From contig NZ_CP017562.2 in assembly GCF_001865575.2 (NCBI RefSeq), positions 992,001-1,056,000 of the forward strand: 64,000 bases of DNA. The letters run 5' to 3'. Numbering within the stretch: position 1 is the first letter of the stretch; each line of letters opens with the position of its first letter. The notes beneath the pieces are model-generated. The model saw nothing but the letters and a program-made list of their open reading frames with translations, made no database searches and was not told the DNA's origin. The DNA is from Paraburkholderia sprentiae WSM5005. GTDB taxonomy: Bacteria > Pseudomonadota > Gammaproteobacteria > Burkholderiales > Burkholderiaceae. A program made the translations under genes and the position numbers. Of this stretch, positions 44,255-53,809 are shown piece after piece.

Positions 44255-46512
44255 GTTACGTCGTGGCCGTTCGCGCGATGTGCGAATTCACCGCGCGGCG
44301 CGGCGATCTCGATCTGCGCTTCACGCCCGCGCCGACTTCGATCGAGGGCATCGCGGGCCATCAGATGGTTGCCGGCCGTCGCGCGAGCAGCTACGAAACC
44401 GAAGTTGCGTTGACGGGCACGCATCGCAGCTTGACGGTGCGGGGTCGCGCAGACGGCTACGATCCCATCGCGAACCGGCTCGAAGAAGTGAAGACGTACC
44501 GCGGCGATCTCACGCGCATGCCTGCCAATCATCGCGTGCTGCATTGGGCGCAGGCGCTCGTGTATGGGCATCTGCTGTGTCGGGCGCGCGGGCTCGCCGA
44601 GTTGACGGTCGCGCTCGTGTACTTCGATATCGGCAGTCAGAAGGAAACCGTGCTCACGCAGCAGCACGGCGCACGCGAACTGGAAACCTTCTTCGTCGAG
44701 CAGTGTGAGCGATTTCTCGATTGGGCCGTGCAGGAAGACGCCCATCGCGTCGCGCGCAATGCGGCGCTCGTCACGTTGCAGTTTCCCTATGGGCGGTTTC
44801 GCTGCGGGCAGCGCGAACTTGCGGTGGCCGTGTATCGCGCGGCACGCGACGGCAAACAGTTGATGGCGCAGGCGCCGACCGGCATCGGTAAGACGCTGGC
44901 GACGATTTTTCCGTTGCTGAAGGCTTGCGGCGAAGACCGGCTCGACCGGGTGTTCTTCCTGACCGCGAAGACGCCGGGCCGCGCGCTTGCGCTCGATGCG
45001 ATCGACTCGCTGCACCAGCCGGCGCCGTTGCCGCTCAGAACGCTCGAACTCGTCGCGCGCGACAAAGCCTGCGAGCATCCGGATAAAGCCTGCAACGGCG
45101 AGTCCTGTCCGCTCGCGCGCGGCTTTTACGATCGTCTCGATGCGGCGCGTGCCGCCGCGCTGGCGAGGCCGCGGCTCGATCGCGCGGCGGTGCGCGAGGC
45201 GGCGCTTGCGCACGGGATCTGCCCGTACTATCTGGCGCAGGAGCTCGCGCGCTGGGCCGATGTGATCGTCGGCGATTACAACTACTACTACGACGCAAGC
45301 GCGATGCTGCATGCGCTCACGCAGATCAACCAGTGGCGCGTCGGCGTGCTGGTCGACGAAGCGCACAACTTGCTCGAACGCGCACGGCGCATGTATACCG
45401 CCTCGCTCGATCAAAGCGCGTTCCGGCTCGTGCGCAAGAATGCGCCGGCGGCGCTAAAGAAGCCGCTCGAACGCTTGCAGCGCGAGTGGAACGCGGTGAA
45501 GCGCGCACAGACGGCCAGCTATCAGGTGCATGCGCAGGTGCCCGGCAAACTGCTGGCCGCCGCGCAGAATCTGATCAGCGCGGTGACGGATCAGCTCGCC
45601 GATGCGCCGTTGTCGATCGACGAACACGCGCTGCGCGTTTTCTTCGACGCGATGCACTTCGTCGCGCTCGCCGAGCAGTTCGGCGAGCACTCGATGTTCG
45701 ACGTGACATTGAGCGCCGAGCGCTACGCGCCGCGCGACCCAACCAGCGCATTACTGTGCGTGCGCAACGTGATCCCCGCGCCGTTCCTCGCGCCGCGCTA
45801 TGCGGCCGCGCGTACCACGGTGATGTTCTCCGGCACGCTGAATCCGCAGCATTTCTATCGCGACACCCTGGGGCTCGCCGACGACACGCAATGGCTCGAC
45901 GTCGAAGGACCGTTTCGCGCGGAGCAATTGCAGGTGCACGTGGCCGCTCATGTGTCGACGCGCTGGCGCGACCGCGAGCGCTCGCTCGCGCCGATCGTCG
46001 AGCTGATCGCGAAGCAGTACGACGCGCAGCCCGGCAACTACCTGGGCTTCCTGAGCAGTTTCGACTATCTGCAACGCGTGGTCGCGCTGCTGCGCGAGCG
46101 GCATCCCGCCTTGCCGGTGTGGGCGCAGGAGCCGGGCATGGACGAAGCGGCGCGCGACGCGTTTCTCGCGCGCTTCAGGACGATGAATCAGGGTATCGGC
46201 TTCGCGGTGCTCGGCGGCGCGTTTTCGGAAGGCGTCGATCTGACCGGTCAGCAACTGATCGGCGCGTTCGTCGCGACACTTGGTCTGCCGCAGGTCAACG
46301 AGGTCAACGAGCAGATGCGCCGCGCGCTCGACGCGCGCTTCGGCCATGGCTACGACTACATGTACCTGTATCCGGGTTTGCAGAAGGTGGTGCAGGCGGC
46401 GGGGCGCGTAATCCGCACCGAAGAAGATCGCGGCGTCGTGCATCTGATCGACGACCGCTTTCGCAGGCCGGAAGTGCGTCGCCTGTTGCCGCGCTGGTGG
46501 CAGATCGGCTAG
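44251..46512 (+). CDS. XPD/DinG-family helicase with N-terminal Cas4/RecB-like nuclease domain
   Basis: A 753-aa protein. Residues 45-110 look like a PD-(D/E)XK nuclease: E48, D68 in G-R-A-D-G-Y, E79-V-K81, and Q101 in Q-A-L-V-Y-G. The helicase follows, with Walker A A-P-T-G-I-G-K-T (209-216), cysteines 275, 282, 287 and 325 spaced as the XPD Fe-S cluster, DEAH near 370, and C-terminal Q-A-A-G-R-V-I-R. The family unwinds DNA 5'-3'. It is translationally coupled to the FAN1-like nuclease behind a LexA box, so the pair probably acts in crosslink or replication-fork repair. A hairpin at 46511-46552 follows. Confidence 0.87.
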   Translation: MSYVVAVRAMCEFTARRGDLDLRFTPAPTSIEGIAGHQMVAGRRASSYETEVALTGTHRSLTVRGRADGYDPIANRLEEVKTYRGDLTRMPANHRVLHWAQALVYGHLLCRARGLAELTVALVYFDIGSQKETVLTQQHGARELETFFVEQCERFLDWAVQEDAHRVARNAALVTLQFPYGRFRCGQRELAVAVYRAARDGKQLMAQAPTGIGKTLATIFPLLKACGEDRLDRVFFLTAKTPGRALALDAIDSLHQPAPLPLRTLELVARDKACEHPDKACNGESCPLARGFYDRLDAARAAALARPRLDRAAVREAALAHGICPYYLAQELARWADVIVGDYNYYYDASAMLHALTQINQWRVGVLVDEAHNLLERARRMYTASLDQSAFRLVRKNAPAALKKPLERLQREWNAVKRAQTASYQVHAQVPGKLLAAAQNLISAVTDQLADAPLSIDEHALRVFFDAMHFVALAEQFGEHSMFDVTLSAERYAPRDPTSALLCVRNVIPAPFLAPRYAAARTTVMFSGTLNPQHFYRDTLGLADDTQWLDVEGPFRAEQLQVHVAAHVSTRWRDRERSLAPIVELIAKQYDAQPGNYLGFLSSFDYLQRVVALLRERHPALPVWAQEPGMDEAARDAFLARFRTMNQGIGFAVLGGAFSEGVDLTGQQLIGAFVATLGLPQVNEVNEQMRRALDARFGHGYDYMYLYPGLQKVVQAAGRVIRTEEDRGVVHLIDDRFRRPEVRRLLPRWWQIG

Positions 46513-46552
46513 CGCTGCGCCGTGCTAGCGAACGCTCACGGGGCGCAGCGCT
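46511..46552. terminator. Hairpin between convergent helicase and channel genes
   Basis: AGCGCTGCGCC (46511-46521) pairs perfectly with GGCGCAGCGCT (46542-46552). It starts at the helicase stop and faces the end of the MscS gene. There is no T-run, so a bidirectional terminator is only likely. Confidence 0.5.
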
Positions 46553-46559
46553 CGGCGCA

Positions 46560-49223
46560 TCATGCGTGCGGCGAGGTCACGCCTGGATTGCCGGGCGTGC
46601 CGGGGCCGCCGGCTGGGCTCGGATCGACCGGAATCTGATCGTCGAGCGGCGCGTCGCCCTTGTGCGGCGCATGGTCGTCCCACCCGGCGTCGCGGTCCGG
46701 ATGGTCACCGTGGCGTGCGCGAGGCACGGCTGTATCGAGCTTGGCCTTGCTCGCCGGGTCCCACGTGAGCAGATGACGCTGCGGATTCGCGATCTCGATG
46801 CCGAGTTCGCTGAAGCGCTCGAGGATGCGTCGGTTGAATTCGCGTTGCACACCCCAGCGCGACGTATCGCGGCATTGCATCTGGCCGGCCAGCGTGATCG
46901 CCGAACCGTCGACGGCATCGACGCCCCAGAACGAGAAGTCCGCCAGGATGCCGTCCTTGAACTTGTCGTCCGCGCGCAGCGATGCGCCGATTTCCTTCAG
47001 CGTGTCGATCGCGCGCTCGACGTCCTGGCCGAACACGATGTTCACGCGCACCGCCGCATTGCCGATGCCGCGATTCGTATTGTTCACGGTCGACACCGAG
47101 CTGAATGGCACCGTAAACAGCGAGCCGTCGCTGCCGCGCAGCCGCACGGTGCGAATCGACAGATATTCGACGGTGCCCGACACGCCCGCGAGCGTGACCC
47201 AGTCGCCGACCTGCATCGCGTTTTCCATCAGCAGAAAGATACCCGTGATGAAGTCCTGCACGAGCTTCTGCGACCCGAATCCCAGCGCGACGCCGAAAAT
47301 GCTCGCGCCCGCGAGCAGCGGTCCGATGTTGACGCCGAGTTGGCTCAGGCCGGTCAGCACGACGACGAGCGCGATGACGCAGAACAGCGCGCTGCGCAGC
47401 ATCGGCATCAAAGTGCGCAGGCGCGCGGCGCGCACCAGATCGCCGCTGCTCGTCCAGTTGTCGAGGCGACGTTCGGCCGACACGTTGACGACCTCCCACA
47501 CCACTAGCGCGATGACCGCGGCGACGGCGATCGTCGCGAACGCCGATGCGAGCCGGTGGCCGATCGTGCCGCTGCGGAACAGATCGACCACGTCGACGCC
47601 CCACGCCTGCAACAGCACGAGCGCGGTGACGATGCCGATGATCCAGCCGATCACGCGCCGCAGCGCCGGATAGTACCGGTAGGCGTGTTGATGCACGAGC
47701 GAGCGTGCCGCTTCCTCCTGCACATGGAAGATGCGCGCGAGCGCGCCGAAGATCACGATCGACACGAGCCGTGCGCCCATCAGTATGGCAAGCGTCATGC
47801 CGCCGATATTCACGAGCGCGTGATAGCCGTTGCGGACGTCGAAAGCCCACACGAACCACAGGCCCATCACGATGACCACGGTCACCCAGGCCCATGCGTC
47901 CGCGAGCGCGTTGCCGAACATCTGCAACGACTCGTGCGCGGAGAAGCGATTTTGAATTCGGTTGGCGACCGGCTTCGCGCAGCGCAATACGAGGATCGAG
48001 ATCATCACGTGACCGACAAGCGCGACCACCTTGAGCAGTGCGAGATGCGCGGCGTCGTTCATACCGAGCGCTTGCGCGACTTCGGCGAGCGCGACACCGG
48101 CACCGACCACGCTGACGATCCGCACGATCCAGCCGAGCACGAACGCGGCCCACGCATCGCCCATGCGCAACAGACGCAGACGCGGTGCGCTCGGCTGCAG
48201 GAAGAACGCGCCGACGATCACGACGCAGCGGCACACCACATAGACGTCGATCAGCGAATCGAGCGCGCGATCCTGCGGCGTACCGTTGTCGGTGAAGATG
48301 GACATCAGCGCGCTCGCCGCGCCGACGAACACCGCGATGGGTACGAGCCGTAGCAGGGTGATCAGCAACGCGCGCGGCAGACGTTGCAGCAGCGTCCAGT
48401 GGTGCGTCGCATTGCGCTTGCCTTCGGCCTCGATCGCGCGGCCTTTCTCGGATGGCGTCGCGTACGGCGCGGTCGGGCCGGTCGCGACGGCTTGCGCCTC
48501 CGCCTCCAGCACTGGCGGCACCGACGACATCGCGGGCAGCGGCGGCGTGCTGGTTGGCGGATGACCGGCCGGCGGGGCCCCGGCGACGGCGGGCGCGGGC
48601 GGCGGCGCGCCGCCGTTTTGGTCCTCCAGCGCGGCGGCTTCGCGGCGCGCCGCGATCGCCCGATAGACGCGCCGCAGCAGCCGCCGCGCCAGCCATTCGA
48701 ACACCAACGCGGGAATCAGCGCGGCCAGCAGCGACCACAGGACCTTGAACAGCACCGCGCGCGCGTGCGGGTTCGTGAACTGCCAATTCCACCATGCGCG
48801 CACGGACGCGACGTCGAGCAGTGCGGCGATCGAGCCGCGCAGCGAGGTCGCGAGATGGCCCGCGTAGTGCGCGCCCTCGCGCGCGAGCTGCGAGGCGAGG
48901 CCATTGGATTTGAACGCGGCCGGCACCAGCGACGCTGCGCCGCTTGCGGCGGCCGGCGCCGATGCCGCCGCCGGCGCGGAAGCGGACGGCGCGCTCAAGG
49001 CGCCGGCCGCGGCGATCGCCTGCAGCGTATCGGCGACCTGCGCGCGACGTTTCGGGTCGTTCAGCACGGCGAGCGCGTCGCGGGCCTGCTGAGGCGTCAG
49101 GGTGACGGCGGCGGACGCGGGCGAGGTGGATGGGGTGTGGGCCGACTGCGGTGCGGCGGCGAGGGCGGACGCCGCGCCGGCGAGCAGAAAAATGAAAAAA
49201 CAGATGCGCAGAAGTTTTTGCAT
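46560..49223 (-). CDS. MscS-family mechanosensitive channel (YbiO-like, large)
   Basis: An 887-aa inner-membrane protein. It begins with a signal peptide, then an Ala/Pro-rich periplasmic stretch, then about ten hydrophobic helices with a Pro/Ala-rich loop near residues 205-265. The MscS core follows: G-F-G-S-Q-K-L-V-Q-D-F-I-T-G-I-F-L-L-M-E-N, V-G-D-W-V-T-L, and V-R-L-R-G-S-D-G. The C-terminal 70 residues are Asp/His/Pro-rich and probably disordered. It would release solutes on osmotic downshock, and large members like YbiO have moderate conductance. The ribosome binding site before ATG 49223 is weak. Confidence 0.88.
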   Translation of the reverse strand: MQKLLRICFFIFLLAGAASALAAAPQSAHTPSTSPASAAVTLTPQQARDALAVLNDPKRRAQVADTLQAIAAAGALSAPSASAPAAASAPAAASGAASLVPAAFKSNGLASQLAREGAHYAGHLATSLRGSIAALLDVASVRAWWNWQFTNPHARAVLFKVLWSLLAALIPALVFEWLARRLLRRVYRAIAARREAAALEDQNGGAPPPAPAVAGAPPAGHPPTSTPPLPAMSSVPPVLEAEAQAVATGPTAPYATPSEKGRAIEAEGKRNATHHWTLLQRLPRALLITLLRLVPIAVFVGAASALMSIFTDNGTPQDRALDSLIDVYVVCRCVVIVGAFFLQPSAPRLRLLRMGDAWAAFVLGWIVRIVSVVGAGVALAEVAQALGMNDAAHLALLKVVALVGHVMISILVLRCAKPVANRIQNRFSAHESLQMFGNALADAWAWVTVVIVMGLWFVWAFDVRNGYHALVNIGGMTLAILMGARLVSIVIFGALARIFHVQEEAARSLVHQHAYRYYPALRRVIGWIIGIVTALVLLQAWGVDVVDLFRSGTIGHRLASAFATIAVAAVIALVVWEVVNVSAERRLDNWTSSGDLVRAARLRTLMPMLRSALFCVIALVVVLTGLSQLGVNIGPLLAGASIFGVALGFGSQKLVQDFITGIFLLMENAMQVGDWVTLAGVSGTVEYLSIRTVRLRGSDGSLFTVPFSSVSTVNNTNRGIGNAAVRVNIVFGQDVERAIDTLKEIGASLRADDKFKDGILADFSFWGVDAVDGSAITLAGQMQCRDTSRWGVQREFNRRILERFSELGIEIANPQRHLLTWDPASKAKLDTAVPRARHGDHPDRDAGWDDHAPHKGDAPLDDQIPVDPSPAGGPGTPGNPGVTSPHA

Positions 49224-49593
49224 AGGGTGTAAAGCGGATGAAACCGGTGCGGACGATCGTGCCGGAACGTGAGGCCTCTTTCAGCGGGGCGACCCGGGAC
49301 CGACACGGGCCGCAGCGCCGAAGTTCCTGTGGCGAGGCACGCTGGGCGGGCAAAAGGGCCGCAAGAGCGGCGCCGGCCGGACGTGGCGTTGACGTGACAG
49401 GATAGCCGATGCTGGCCGGCAGGCCTGTCGAAAGTTGCGGAAAGTTCGCCCGGCGAACCGCTTCCCGGGTGGAAAGGCCGGTTGCGGCGCGGGATGTCCC
49501 GGACGACTGCGCAAGGTGTGGGCACGGTGCGGTAAGTCGGGGATGATCAATCGCCGTGCCCGTGAGCGGCTAAGCGCCCACTACAAAAAACGC
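49224..49593. other. Intergenic region upstream of the MscS gene
   Basis: About 370 bases between two leftward genes. It must hold the channel-gene promoter. I see no convincing promoter, gene or terminator. Confidence 0.4.
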
Positions 49594-51033
49594 TCAAATG
49601 CCGGCTGATGCCACTGACGGGGTTTGCCGCTCGGCGTCGCCGCCGGCATCGGAGCCACCGCTCGCGCTGCGTCCGGCCGGCTCCTGATGCAGCCGGTTCG
49701 CGTGCATCAGCCGATACAGCGTCGCGCGCGAAATGCCGAGTTCGGCCGCCGCGTCGGAAAGCTTGTAGCCGTGCCGCAGCAGCGCGGTTTCGATCGCATC
49801 CTTTTCGGCTTTGCTGCGAATTTCCGCGAGCGTGACCGCGGGGCCGGTGTCGGCCTCCGGCAAGCCGAGGTCGCTCGCGGTGATGAAGCGGCCCTCGCTC
49901 ATCACGACCGCGCGGCGCACGCAGTTGATCAGCTCGCGCACGTTGCCCGGCCACGGATAGTTCGACATCGCGACGATCGCGTCGCTCGACAGCCCGCGCA
50001 GTTTGCGCGCGCCGTCCTGCTTGTACATGCTGAGCGCGTAATTGGCGAGCAGTTTGATGTCGCCGCCGCGCTCGCGCAGTGGCGGCTCGACGAGGCGCAG
50101 CACGCATAGGCGGTGATAGAGGTCGGAGCGAAAGCGTCCGTCTTCGACGGCGCGCTCCAGATCGACGTGGGTCGCGGAGATCACGCGCACGTCGACGCTG
50201 ATCGGACCGTTGCCGCCGAGCCGCTCGATCGTGCCTTCCTGCAGGAAGCGCAGCAGCACCGACTGGCATTCGTGCGGCATGTCGCCGATTTCGTCGAGAA
50301 ACAGCGTGCCTTCATGCGCGCTCTCGATGCGGCCGATCTTGCGTTGCAGCGCGCCGGTAAACGCGCCGCGCTCGTGGCCGAACAGTTCGGCCTGCAATAG
50401 GCTGGGTGGAATCGCCGCGCAATTGATCGCGACGAAGGTGCGGTCTGCGCGCGGCGAACGGTCGTGAATAGCACGAGCGGTCAGCTCCTTGCCGGTGCCC
50501 GACTCGCCCGCGATAAACACCGGCGCGTCGGTCGCGCTGCATTTGTCGATGCGCCGGTAGAGCTGCTGCATCGGCTCGCATTGCCCGACCATGCCGTGGC
50601 GGCCGAGCGAGGGCTCCGGCGTGACGCGCGGCTGACGCAGGCTCGACAATCCGTGCGCGTGGCCGAGCGCGAACACGAGTCGTTCGTTGAGCCACGGCTG
50701 CGTCACGAAGTCGAAGCAGTAATCGAGGATGAAACGGCTGACCAGCTCGTTGTCGGCCTGACCCGGCACGATTTGCGCGACCCAGTTGGTTTCGACGCGG
50801 CGCATGCACAGCGCGAGCGCGGACAGCTGCTGCGACGTGCACTCTTCGGGCAGCTGAACGAGACCGACCTTGATGTCGCCGCGTTCGATGATGCGTTCGG
50901 CCACCGCCGTGCTTTTTGCGTGCACGGCTTGCCATCCCGACGCGGCCAGAAACGCGACGAGTTGCTGGTCGGGCGCGTGCGCCACGTACAGAACCGTGCG
51001 TTCTATGTCGGCCGGCGTGCAAGTCGTAGTCAT
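49594..51033 (-). CDS. Sigma-54-dependent activator with degenerate receiver domain (VpsR-like)
   Basis: A 479-aa protein. Residues 10-125 have a receiver-like fold, but the phospho-acceptor aspartate is replaced by Q60 (G-L-V-Q-L-P) and the lysine by Q112 (V-T-Q-P-W), so it is not a normal phosphorelay target. The AAA+ domain has Walker A G-E-S-G-T-G-K-E (176-183), sigma-54-contacting G-A-F-T-G-A (223-228) and L-F-L-D-E-I-G-D. The C-terminal Fis-type helix has L-S-D-A-A-A-E-L-G-I-S-R-A-T-L-Y. VpsR of Vibrio, of similar design, responds to c-di-GMP; that role here is inference. GGGGGA precedes ATG 51033. A sigma-54 promoter for divergent genes lies at 51714. Confidence 0.9.
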   Translation of the reverse strand: MTTTCTPADIERTVLYVAHAPDQQLVAFLAASGWQAVHAKSTAVAERIIERGDIKVGLVQLPEECTSQQLSALALCMRRVETNWVAQIVPGQADNELVSRFILDYCFDFVTQPWLNERLVFALGHAHGLSSLRQPRVTPEPSLGRHGMVGQCEPMQQLYRRIDKCSATDAPVFIAGESGTGKELTARAIHDRSPRADRTFVAINCAAIPPSLLQAELFGHERGAFTGALQRKIGRIESAHEGTLFLDEIGDMPHECQSVLLRFLQEGTIERLGGNGPISVDVRVISATHVDLERAVEDGRFRSDLYHRLCVLRLVEPPLRERGGDIKLLANYALSMYKQDGARKLRGLSSDAIVAMSNYPWPGNVRELINCVRRAVVMSEGRFITASDLGLPEADTGPAVTLAEIRSKAEKDAIETALLRHGYKLSDAAAELGISRATLYRLMHANRLHQEPAGRSASGGSDAGGDAERQTPSVASAGI

Positions 51034-52258
51034 GGTTCCCCCGTTCGATTCTTGGGACAGCTGTGCGACATAGCGACATTCAGGGAACCGCAACCCGCTG
51101 CATGGCGGACCGATTCATGCAACGCGACGACCTGTCGTTCATTGCTGAAACTGCCCGGCGACTTGATCCCGGAATCGTGAAAACCACTCGAGCCGTGGCC
51201 TGCCTCGTTGATCTGATACCAGCGCTCTGATTGGCGCATGGCCTAAAGATAAGCGAAAGCGCCTGAAAGCGCCAGACAAAGAAACATGGATGAAAAATGC
51301 CGAATCACTAATGAAAAAGCGGTCAAGCCTATTTATGCGAGCCATCGCACATTGCGTAGCAATTGCCTGGGCATTAAGGCGCGACAAAAACAGACGGGGC
51401 GCGCGCAGCCGTGTTTCATACTTGCGACAGATTGGGCAGCGTGCGTCGAATGCGCTTTGCCGTGCCGGGTCAGGCGCTTTTGCGGCCTGCAGGAGCGGCG
51501 AAGCCCCGTGTGGCCGGCCCCGCGGCCAGCCAACGGATCGGCGAGACGGAGCGGGGCACGCGCTCTGCGGCCAGCGCGCGGCGATTCGACGTGTCAGAAA
51601 CGAATCAATGCGCGCCGCGCCAAAAATCGACCAGGCTCGCGCCGAGCCAAAATCGAAGCCAATTTCACCGTGGCGTGAGGCTTTGCCGGGGTCCTTACAG
51701 ATTGGAACGCGTGTTGGCATAACCGTTGCAATATGGTCTGCACAGAAAAAATCTTTTTCCGCCAGGTCGTCGGTACGGGGAATACCGGATTAAAAAAAAC
51801 CGGTGGTAAAAGGTCATTCGCAGACACGGTCGGGGAAGCATCAGATGTTTGCGGCAGCGCGGCGAGGCCTTCTTGAATACGTCAGAAAACGGGTGAGTGG
51901 TGGACCGGCATCGCGGCCATTCAAAACCGGACGACCAGAAAAAGGCATCGACTTCGCCGTTTTTCCTTTTCGACTTTTTGTCCTGACGACGCGAAAAGGA
52001 TGGCGATAACGACAGGCAACGCGCTGGCAACGTTCGCAAGCGACGCGCCGACAAGGGAAGGAGCAGCGCCGGATCAGGGCCGGCCGGCGCGATGGAGCAG
52101 GGAGAGAGGCGATAGTCTCCGCAGAGAGACGAATGACGACGTGAACCAGGTGCCGTGTCCGTGGGTTGACATGGGCACGGCCACCTGACCCCATCGCCGG
52201 GGCGCTGCCGATGAAACGGCGCGGCCTGGTGCAAATCCGATCGACATCGGGGGCTGTC
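51034..52258. other. Long intergenic region with a sigma-54 promoter and long untranslated leader
   Basis: About 1.2 kb between the activator gene and the next + strand gene. Open frames on both strands lack ribosome binding sites and recognisable composition. The strongest signal is the -24/-12 element at 51714. The transcript from there would have a leader of about 520 bases before ATG 52259, with GC-rich dyads in its last 120 bases. I could not match a known riboswitch class. Confidence 0.6.
51714..51731 (+). promoter_or_regulatory. Near-consensus sigma-54 promoter
   Basis: TTGGCATAACCGTTGCAA has GG at 51716-51717 and GC at 51728-51729 with exactly 10 bases between, close to TGGCACG-N4-TTGCA. 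It points away from the adjacent sigma-54 activator gene and towards the genes at 52259 and 52607. The predicted start is near 51741. Confidence 0.75.
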
Positions 52259-52537
52259 ATGAAACCACAACTGATTCGCAGGCCGGCCGCTTCGGAGCGA
52301 ACCGCGCTCACTTACCGGCAGTATGTTTCGGCGTCGCGCGCGCGCTTTTTCGCGCAGGCGGGTTCGTCGGTCGATCTGCTGACGCTCGTCGTTGCCCAGG
52401 CGCTCGAGCGTCGCGCGCAGGCCGAGATCCGCCGCGACGTGCTGCGCGACGCGCTATACGAGATGCCCGCACACACTGAGCGCAGCGCCGCGTATCACCG
52501 CGACGACGATGAAGCCGACGGTGACGCCGACCTTTGA
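52259..52537 (+). CDS. Small conserved-looking protein of unknown function
   Basis: A 92-aa, probably helical and cytosolic protein: a basic N-terminus (K-P-Q-L-I-R-R-P), a central amphipathic helix with V-D-L-L-T-L-V-V-A-Q-A-L-E-R-R-A-Q-A-E-I-R, and an acidic tail. GGGGG lies about 8 bases before ATG 52259. It is the first gene after the sigma-54 promoter and lies 69 bases before the CpaE-like gene, so they are likely co-expressed. I do not recognise the family. Confidence 0.6.
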   Translation: MKPQLIRRPAASERTALTYRQYVSASRARFFAQAGSSVDLLTLVVAQALERRAQAEIRRDVLRDALYEMPAHTERSAAYHRDDDEADGDADL

Positions 52538-52606
52538 CGTTTGCAGCTCGATGTCGGTTGTCGAATAAAAATCCGCGCACGACGCGCCAAGCGCCGCAGA
52601 GCTGCC

Positions 52607-53809
52607 ATGATCGACATCTTCCTGATTGCCGCGAGCATCGAAAACGCGCAGCGCATCGTCGTGCGGCTCGAAGAGAGCGGAGTGCCGTACCGTCTGCACA
52701 CCGCGTACGGTTCGGCCCGGCAACTGCCGATGCACGCGCGCATGGTCCGCGGGGCCGACCTGCTGATCGTCGACGACGCCGATCTGAATGTCCGCGGACT
52801 CGACGGCATCGAGGCAACGCTCGCCTGCGCGCCGACGCTCCATTGCATGCTGGTGACGCCGACGCCGTCCACCGCGCTGATTGGCGCGGCGCTGCACGTC
52901 GGCGTGCGGCATGTGCTGTCGTGGCCGCTCGATCGTCAGGCCGTCGCCGACGCGCTCGCGCAGATCGGAGTGCGGCGCCGCGAGCCCGAGCGGCGCGGCG
53001 CGCGCGTGGTGGCCTTGGCGTCGAGCAAGGGCGGCAGCGGCACGACGCTGATTGCGGTCAACCTTGCGTGCGCGCTGGCCGCGCAGCGTGAGCGGCGCGT
53101 GCTGCTGATCGACCTCAGCCAGCAATTCGCCGACGCGAGCCTGCTGATGGCGAATCGCCCGCCGCCCATGACGCTCGCCGATCTGTGCGCGCGTAACGAG
53201 CCATTCGACGCGGCTCTGTTCGATGCGTGCGCGATGCATGTGCGCCCGAACCTCGATCTGCTCGCCGGCGCCGGCGATCCGTTGAAGGCCGCCGAGCTGC
53301 TGCCGGCGCAACTCGATCCGATGCTGACGCTGGTGCGCGAGCGCTACGACGCGGTGCTGATCGACATCGGCGCGAGCCTGACTCCGTTGACGATCCGCGC
53401 GCTCGCCGATAGCGAGACGATCTGCATGGTGGTGCGGCAGAACCCGCTGTACCTGCATGGCGCGCGCCGCATGCTCGATATCTTTCGCGAGCTGGAGCAT
53501 CCCGCCGGCAAGGTGCGGGTCATCGTCAACCAGTACGACAAGAACGCGCAGATCAATCTGCCGATGCTCGAACGCACGCTCGGCGCGAAGGTCGCGCATC
53601 AACTGCCGCGCGACGACCGGCGCGTCAACGACGCGCTGAGCCGGGGCGTGCCGCTCCTCACGTGCGCGCCCGACAGCGGGTTCGCGCAAGGCATCGTCCT
53701 GCTCGCGAACATGCTGTGGCCGGCGGGTGGGGAGCGCCGCCGGAACATGCTCGGCCGGCTGCTGTCGACGTGGCCGGATCTGCCGCCGCATTTAAAGCCT
53801 GGGGTCTAG
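52607..53809 (+). CDS. CpaE/TadZ-like pseudo-receiver plus ParA/MinD ATPase
   Basis: A 400-aa protein. Residues 1-115 form a receiver-like domain without the usual lysine (L-S-W-P-L instead of a K-P loop). Residues 130-390 form the P-loop ATPase: K-G-G-S-G-T-T (141-147), where the normal Walker A lysine is T146, then L-L-I-D-L-S-Q and V-L-I-D-I-G-A. TadZ/CpaE proteins localise Tad (Flp) pili to the pole and often lack that lysine. No other tad/cpa gene lies in the window, so this is a solitary member. It is downstream of a sigma-54 promoter and activator. A cellulose-secretion BcsQ-like role is a less likely alternative. Confidence 0.82.
   Translation: MIDIFLIAASIENAQRIVVRLEESGVPYRLHTAYGSARQLPMHARMVRGADLLIVDDADLNVRGLDGIEATLACAPTLHCMLVTPTPSTALIGAALHVGVRHVLSWPLDRQAVADALAQIGVRRREPERRGARVVALASSKGGSGTTLIAVNLACALAAQRERRVLLIDLSQQFADASLLMANRPPPMTLADLCARNEPFDAALFDACAMHVRPNLDLLAGAGDPLKAAELLPAQLDPMLTLVRERYDAVLIDIGASLTPLTIRALADSETICMVVRQNPLYLHGARRMLDIFRELEHPAGKVRVIVNQYDKNAQINLPMLERTLGAKVAHQLPRDDRRVNDALSRGVPLLTCAPDSGFAQGIVLLANMLWPAGGERRRNMLGRLLSTWPDLPPHLKPGV

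Noticed and set aside
51139..51720. 193-codon minus-strand ORF upstream of the sigma-54 activator
   Set aside because: Random-looking composition, no ribosome binding site, no domain.
52080..52260. Possible riboswitch in the leader before 52259
   Set aside because: I could not match conserved cores of c-di-GMP, cobalamin or other known classes.
51695..52270. 191-codon minus-strand ORF in the long intergenic region
   Set aside because: Composition is Arg/Pro/Ser/Cys-rich like a shadow frame, with no start signal and overlap with the sigma-54 promoter.
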